Below, in pieces: positions 18,769 to 22,260 of a stretch of DNA of 22,260 nucleotides. The stretch's first letter is position 1. Every line of letters begins with the position of its first letter. The notes under the pieces are model-generated. The model searched no databases. It had not been told where the DNA came from and worked only from the letters and a program-made list of their open reading frames with translations. This DNA is from JAZKFT01 sp043760535. Lineage in GTDB: Bacteria > Bacteroidota > Bacteroidia > Chitinophagales > Chitinophagaceae. The translations under genes and the position numbers were made by a program. The stretch spans positions 1 through 22,260 of the forward strand of contig JAYUOV010000350.1 in NCBI GenBank assembly GCA_043760535.1. The letters run 5' to 3'.

Positions 18769-20718
18769 TCATCCGCCAAGGTTTCTGTACCCTTTTATGA
18801 TTAATCGTACATCATCTGTCCATTCATAATCTCGGGCATACCAGTGGTCTATGGTGTGTAGGCTTTCGGGTGTAAGTTCCTCCATGGCAGCTACTGGTTT
18901 TGCCGTAGGCGAAATAATACCCGGCTTAATAATGGGCAAATTATTGGCAGCTAAATGATACCCAACCCATGTACGGCTGCCACCCAATACTTTAAACAGA
19001 TTAGCTATAAAACCACCTGCCTTTTTTACCAGCAATAAATGAATCGGCAGCGATACTAAAAAAAAGAAACACCATACTACATCGGCCACCCGCTTGTATC
19101 GCATTAATTGGGGGCACCCTATTTTATAAGCCATTTTTGGCAGCAGTGTTTCGCCAGTTGTATCCTTACTATCGCTGCCCACAAGGCTTTGGCTTTGGTA
19201 GTAATGAAACTTATACCGCAGCCTTCTTTTTTGCTGTAGCACTTCAATCGTTTGCTTCATGCTCAAGGAGGCATCGATGCAAAAAATAAGTTCTTTAGCC
19301 GGCACACTTTCCAGTAGGGTATCTAGTTGCTGCAAAGAGCCAATTGAGTTGCTGGAGTCATCGTTTAGGCTTATTCTTCCCAGTATTCTCTGGTTACGGC
19401 CAGCGGCCTGCATCATCTGTTCGGTTTCGGCAAATGCGGCTAGCGAAGCCACTATTAATGTTTGCTGGTACTCCTTGTTTTCGTTCAGGTTGCTTATCAC
19501 CTTGGCAGACACTAAAATCCACCGGAATAATATAATGCACAATGCTGCTGCTATGCCGCCAAACAAAATTATACCCCGGCTAAACCGATATTGCTCGTTG
19601 AGCAAAGAATACACGGCCAGATTGATAACAATGGCCACCAGCATGGCATACAGGGCTCTCAATGGCCGGTACCATTTATCGTAGAGGCCTGCAATGCTGC
19701 CTGCTAGTATAAATAAAATGGTAAAAGCCGGAAGGCTTATTTGTATCACAGCAGGCACCGATTCCAGCCCGGGTTTTATATAAGTGCTCCAAAAATATTT
19801 TACTAAAAACAGGCAAGATAAAATGATGGCCGCATCTATCAGCGGCAAGCCTACCCAGCGAATAAACTGGCCCACGGCGGTAAGTATTGCCCTAAAAAAA
19901 ATGGCTATCTGTATAAACACATTAAAAAAAGCCGCTTTGCTACCGCCATAGTGTTTTTTTACAAAAAGGCTCATGGCCTGGTAAAACATGCGTACATAAT
20001 TAAGGCTGCCTTTTTTAGTGCTTTCGCCTTTAAAATGGATGACGCTACTATCGGCAAAATAGTAATTTTTCCAGCCTGCTTTTTGTATGCGGTAGCTTAG
20101 ATCCACATCTTCGCCATACATAAAAAACTGCTCGTCGAAGGCTCCTGTTTGTTGCACTACTTTTTTACGTAGTAACATAAAAGCCCCAGCCAATACATCC
20201 ACCTCGTGGTTTTCGTTTTTACTAATATGCCCAAGGTGATAACGGGCAAAAAGCTTGCTTTTAGGAAAAAGCGATGCCATGCCCGTAAGCTTAAAAAACG
20301 AAGTAAGCGGCGAAGGAAAAGCCCTTTTGGATTCGGGTAAAAAATGGCCGCTGCCATCCAGCATTTTAATACCTAATGCTCCGGCATCGGCATGTTTTTC
20401 CATAAAGCCAAGGCATTGGTTAAAGCAATCTTCGGGCACCAGTGTATCGGGGTTAAGGAATAAAATGTAATCGCCTTTGGCAATGGCTACGCCCTGATTA
20501 TTGGCTTTGCCAAAACCCGTATTATATTTATTGGTAATAAAATAAACCCATGGAAATTTAGGTTGCAGATAAGCTAGGCTATCGTCGGTGCTGTTATTAT
20601 CCACTACTATTACTTCGGCATGTAAACCTGCAATGGCCTTTTGTACAGAACAAAGGCATTGCTCTAAAAAAAGCTTTACGTTATAGTTTACAATGATGAC
20701 CGATAGTTGCAAGGGCAT
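18769..20718 (-). CDS. Family-2 glycosyltransferase fused to a phosphoglycosyl-transferase-like membrane module
   Basis: From the ATG at 20718 (an in-frame GTG at 20733 is possible) the protein has 649 residues. Residues 1-~255 are a GT2 domain: VDNNSTD (39-45), LNPDT (88-92), MYGEDVDLSYR (200-210), a pattern typical of rhamnosyltransferase-like enzymes. About four membrane helices follow between ~262 and ~405. Then comes a Rossmann-like segment (~420-520: LIVASLAAFAETEQMMQAAG, ELIFCIDAS, SQSLVGSDSK). The last ~110 residues resemble pieces of the bacterial sugar-transferase (PF02397) domain: RYKRVADVVWCFFFLVSLPI, VLGGSRTWVGYH, KPGIISP and a final helix. The central catalytic stretch of that domain (KFR.M, DE-L-) appears missing, so this half is probably not an active phosphoglycosyl transferase. 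Expected at the inner membrane in polysaccharide synthesis. Confidence 0.85.
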   Translation of the reverse strand: MPLQLSVIIVNYNVKLFLEQCLCSVQKAIAGLHAEVIVVDNNSTDDSLAYLQPKFPWVYFITNKYNTGFGKANNQGVAIAKGDYILFLNPDTLVPEDCFNQCLGFMEKHADAGALGIKMLDGSGHFLPESKRAFPSPLTSFFKLTGMASLFPKSKLFARYHLGHISKNENHEVDVLAGAFMLLRKKVVQQTGAFDEQFFMYGEDVDLSYRIQKAGWKNYYFADSSVIHFKGESTKKGSLNYVRMFYQAMSLFVKKHYGGSKAAFFNVFIQIAIFFRAILTAVGQFIRWVGLPLIDAAIILSCLFLVKYFWSTYIKPGLESVPAVIQISLPAFTILFILAGSIAGLYDKWYRPLRALYAMLVAIVINLAVYSLLNEQYRFSRGIILFGGIAAALCIILFRWILVSAKVISNLNENKEYQQTLIVASLAAFAETEQMMQAAGRNQRILGRISLNDDSSNSIGSLQQLDTLLESVPAKELIFCIDASLSMKQTIEVLQQKRRLRYKFHYYQSQSLVGSDSKDTTGETLLPKMAYKIGCPQLMRYKRVADVVWCFFFLVSLPIHLLLVKKAGGFIANLFKVLGGSRTWVGYHLAANNLPIIKPGIISPTAKPVAAMEELTPESLHTIDHWYARDYEWTDDVRLIIKGYRNLGG

Positions 20719-20798
20719 GAGATTAGCAGCCACGAATTACGATTTTTTGGGGCAAAGTGCAAAATGATAGCTGCTCTATTCGCCTACTAGCGGCGTTA

Positions 20799-21272
20799 TC
20801 AATGCTGATTGTATTTTAAAGGCAAAATCAAATCCTGATTTTGAAGAAAAATAAAGCATTCTGTTCTCCGTTGTTTTCTTTTGAACCAATTCTCAATTTT
20901 CATTCCATCTAACCGCTCAAAATCTTCACATTATCGGTCACCAAAATGAGTTTGTTTTCAATAGCAGTTACGCCAATTAAGAGGTCAAATTCATCATGAA
21001 TGGGCTTTCCAATTTTTCTTAGTTTGACTTTCTCTTGCATAACGCTTGAGGGAGCTATATATGGGAATTATCGAAAGGCCGCTTACAAATGCGTCAACTG
21101 ATTTATGAGATTTTGTTGGATTATCGCTGTTTTCAGCACCATAGCGAAGTTCAAAAATGGTCATTTCTGGTATGAAACAGTTTTCCCGTCCTTGCTGTCT
21201 AATAAAATCGTCTAAATTCTATTTTCCCCGTAAAAAGAACACGCAAATATTTGTGTCAAGTAAATACTGCAT
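20799..21272 (-). pseudogene. Decayed VapC-type PIN-domain toxin
   Basis: Starting at ATG 21272-21270 the minus strand reads MQYLLDTNICVFFLRGK, then a TAG stop. It continues in frame as NLDDFIRQQGRENCFIPEMT and IFELRYGAENSDNPTKSHKS. After a frameshift it goes on as EKVKLRKIGKPIHDEFDLLI followed by GVTAIENKLILVTDNVK. After another shift it ends DFERLDGMKIENW plus a tail. The PIN acidic residues (LLDTN, FELRYGAE, HDEFD, TDN) are all visible across the frames, so this is a VapC ribonuclease gene inactivated by one nonsense mutation and two frameshifts. Its ATG overlaps the last base of the upstream antitoxin frame (TGATG at 21270-21274), as in intact vapBC operons. Confidence 0.85.
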
Positions 21273-21526
21273 CAGAGTTTGATTTCCTTATTTCTAAATT
21301 TTCAAGTTGATATAATATTTGCTATTGTTTCTTCTGCTGATTTTTTTGAAGAAAAAGCCCCAAAAGATTTATATAACTTAGTGTCTTTTGTTTTCTTTTC
21401 TGTTTTTAATAATTTAGAAAGACTTTCGATTAACTCAATCTTACTTAACGAACTAAGCCCTTCAAATAACCCTGAATAGGTTTCTACAATATGTTTGTCT
21501 GTACAGCTTATTGTAATTTTTTGATG
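21272..21526 (-). pseudogene. Decayed VapB-like antitoxin
   Basis: The minus-strand frame encodes KITISCTDKHIVETYSGLFE, GLSSLSKIELIESLSKLLK and YKSFGAFSSKKSAEETIANI, then a premature TGA (21302-21304). A residual tail KFRNKEIKL follows, ending at TGA 21272-21274. The pattern 'sK-ELI--Ls-SLK...ykSFGAF-s-KSAEEiI--I' is that of antitoxins paired with PIN toxins in Bacteroidota. No ATG precedes the homologous part in a sensible position; the only upstream ATG in frame (21670) lies inside the divergent IMPase gene. It is therefore probably both start-less and truncated. It forms a dead TA pair with the vapC remnant. Confidence 0.7.
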
Positions 21527-21582
21527 TAAAGTTATTAACTTTTTGGCCAGTTTTGATTTGTAAGCAGCAAAGAAACCTACGT

Positions 21583-21590
21583 TATATTTG
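21583..21590 (+). promoter_or_regulatory. Perfect -7 box (TATATTTG) next to the IMPase start
   Basis: TATATTTG matches the Bacteroidota TAnnTTTG -7 box exactly and ends 6 nt before the first ATG (21597). A TTTG lies 22 nt further upstream. If used, transcription would start at or within a few bases of the start codon, giving a leaderless or nearly leaderless mRNA. Confidence 0.5.
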
Positions 21591-21599
21591 CTGCCTATG

Positions 21600-22260
21600 A
21601 TGCTAAAACAAACATTACTCCAGGCGGCCGAAGCAGGGGCTGCCGTTATTCGCCAATATTTTAACGGCACATTTACCGTAAGTCATAAAGAGGGTATTAA
21701 TAATCTGGTAACCGAGGCCGATCATGCTTCTGAAAAAGCGATTATAGATGTTATTAAAACCAACTTTCCCGACCACTTCATTATGAGTGAAGAAGTAGGC
21801 GAACTGGTAATGGACAGCGAATACAAGTGGATTATCGACCCGATAGATGGCACCATCAATTTTGCACATGGCATACCACTATGCTGCGTAAGTATAGCTG
21901 TAGAAAAAGCCGGTAAAATGATTTTGGGTGCCGTGTACAACCCCATGATGAACGAATTTTATTTTGCCCAAAAGGGTTTTGGCGCTTCGCTAAATGATAA
22001 AAAAATAGCTGTTAGCAAAAAAACAGAACTGATTAAAAGCTGCATGGTTACCGGCTTCCCTTATTCTTATTTAGACGAACCCAATGGCCCGTTGGAATGT
22101 TTTGAACGATTCATCCGCAAAGGCGTACCGGTTCGCAGGTTGGGTAGTGCTGCAATCGATTTATGCTGGGTAGCCGCAGGCCGTTTTGATGCTTTTTACG
22201 AACACAAGCTCAATGCCTGGGATAGTGCCGCCGGCTTTTTACTGGTAGAAGAAGCCGGTG
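21600..22260 (+). CDS. Inositol monophosphatase family protein (5' part; runs off the window)
   Basis: An open frame from ATG 21600 (a tandem ATG at 21597 is an alternative) continues to the right edge, giving 220 residues of a ~260-residue protein. The lithium-sensitive phosphatase fold signatures are all present: Glu-Glu at 64-65 in MSEEVGE, DPIDGT at 80-85 (metal ligands Asp80, Asp83) and NAWDSAAG around 205-212 with Asp208. Such enzymes dephosphorylate inositol-1-phosphate or related sugar phosphates; CysQ/SuhB-type substrates are alternatives. It is divergent from the decayed vapBC pair. Confidence 0.92.
   Translation, partial: MLKQTLLQAAEAGAAVIRQYFNGTFTVSHKEGINNLVTEADHASEKAIIDVIKTNFPDHFIMSEEVGELVMDSEYKWIIDPIDGTINFAHGIPLCCVSIAVEKAGKMILGAVYNPMMNEFYFAQKGFGASLNDKKIAVSKKTELIKSCMVTGFPYSYLDEPNGPLECFERFIRKGVPVRRLGSAAIDLCWVAAGRFDAFYEHKLNAWDSAAGFLLVEEAG

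Noticed and set aside
18509..18829. 106-codon + strand open frame with PTSYSPLPTSYFHPP
   Set aside because: The frame is antisense to pnuC and runs through the low-complexity repeat; the Pro/Ser-rich text is repeat-encoded.
20719..20733. GTG start five codons upstream for the glycosyltransferase
   Set aside because: The ATG at 20718 leads directly into the GT2 first strand (LQLSVIIVNYN); the GTG adds nothing conserved.

Overview
The window looks like chromosomal DNA of a member of the Bacteroidota, most likely a Chitinophagaceae-type organism. The main clues are: a secreted protein ending in a gliding-motility (type IX secretion) C-terminal domain; families that are largely Bacteroidota-specific (DUF4834, DUF4197, bacterial GH3); start codons without Shine-Dalgarno sequences; and promoter-like boxes of the Bacteroidota form TTG-N19-TAnnTTT in front of several genes and tRNAs.

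Layout. 1-3329: the tail of a probable RelE/HigB-type toxin, then a metallo-beta-lactamase-fold hydrolase, a CvpA-family membrane protein, an alpha/beta hydrolase and a CBS-domain protein. 3451-6579: a dTDP-sugar cluster (rfbB, rfbC, a small membrane ORF, rfbA) with no rfbD in view. 6687-9029: a GH3-family adenylating enzyme and a LysE-family exporter. 9030-11167: a terminal-inverted-repeat element, a secreted DUF4197 protein, a DUF4834 protein and a HAD hydrolase. 11275-16099: two tRNAs with CAT anticodons (probably Ile2 and elongator Met) flanking a secreted hypothetical protein and an 897-residue PKD/CHU_C adhesin-like protein. About 870 bp after the adhesin contain the decayed remains of an ECF sigma factor gene and its membrane-anchored neighbour. 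16153-20718: a second copy of the terminal-inverted-repeat element, an outer-membrane beta-barrel protein, a pnuC-nadR-like nicotinamide riboside uptake and phosphorylation pair, and a glycosyltransferase fused to a phosphoglycosyl-transferase-like membrane module. 20799-22260: a decayed VapBC-type toxin-antitoxin pair and the start of an inositol-monophosphatase-family gene that runs off the right edge.

How genes work together. RfbA and RfbB make dTDP-4-keto-6-deoxyglucose, and RfbC epimerises it toward dTDP-L-rhamnose. The GT2 fusion further along could use such a sugar. PnuC would import nicotinamide riboside and the overlapping kinase gene would trap it by phosphorylation.

The most unusual material is not protein coding. 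(i) Short-unit, low-complexity repeats sit in many gene junctions. Several occur as facing arms that start at or inside the upstream stop codon and end at the downstream start codon. One such element lies in frame inside the NadR-like kinase gene and adds roughly 50 residues. (ii) Two diverged copies of a ~240 bp non-coding element have terminal inverted repeats that change together. (iii) One tRNA carries a swapped T-loop (A54/T58). (iv) There are at least two fossil loci (sigma factor with its neighbour, and VapBC) plus another small nonsense-bearing fragment.
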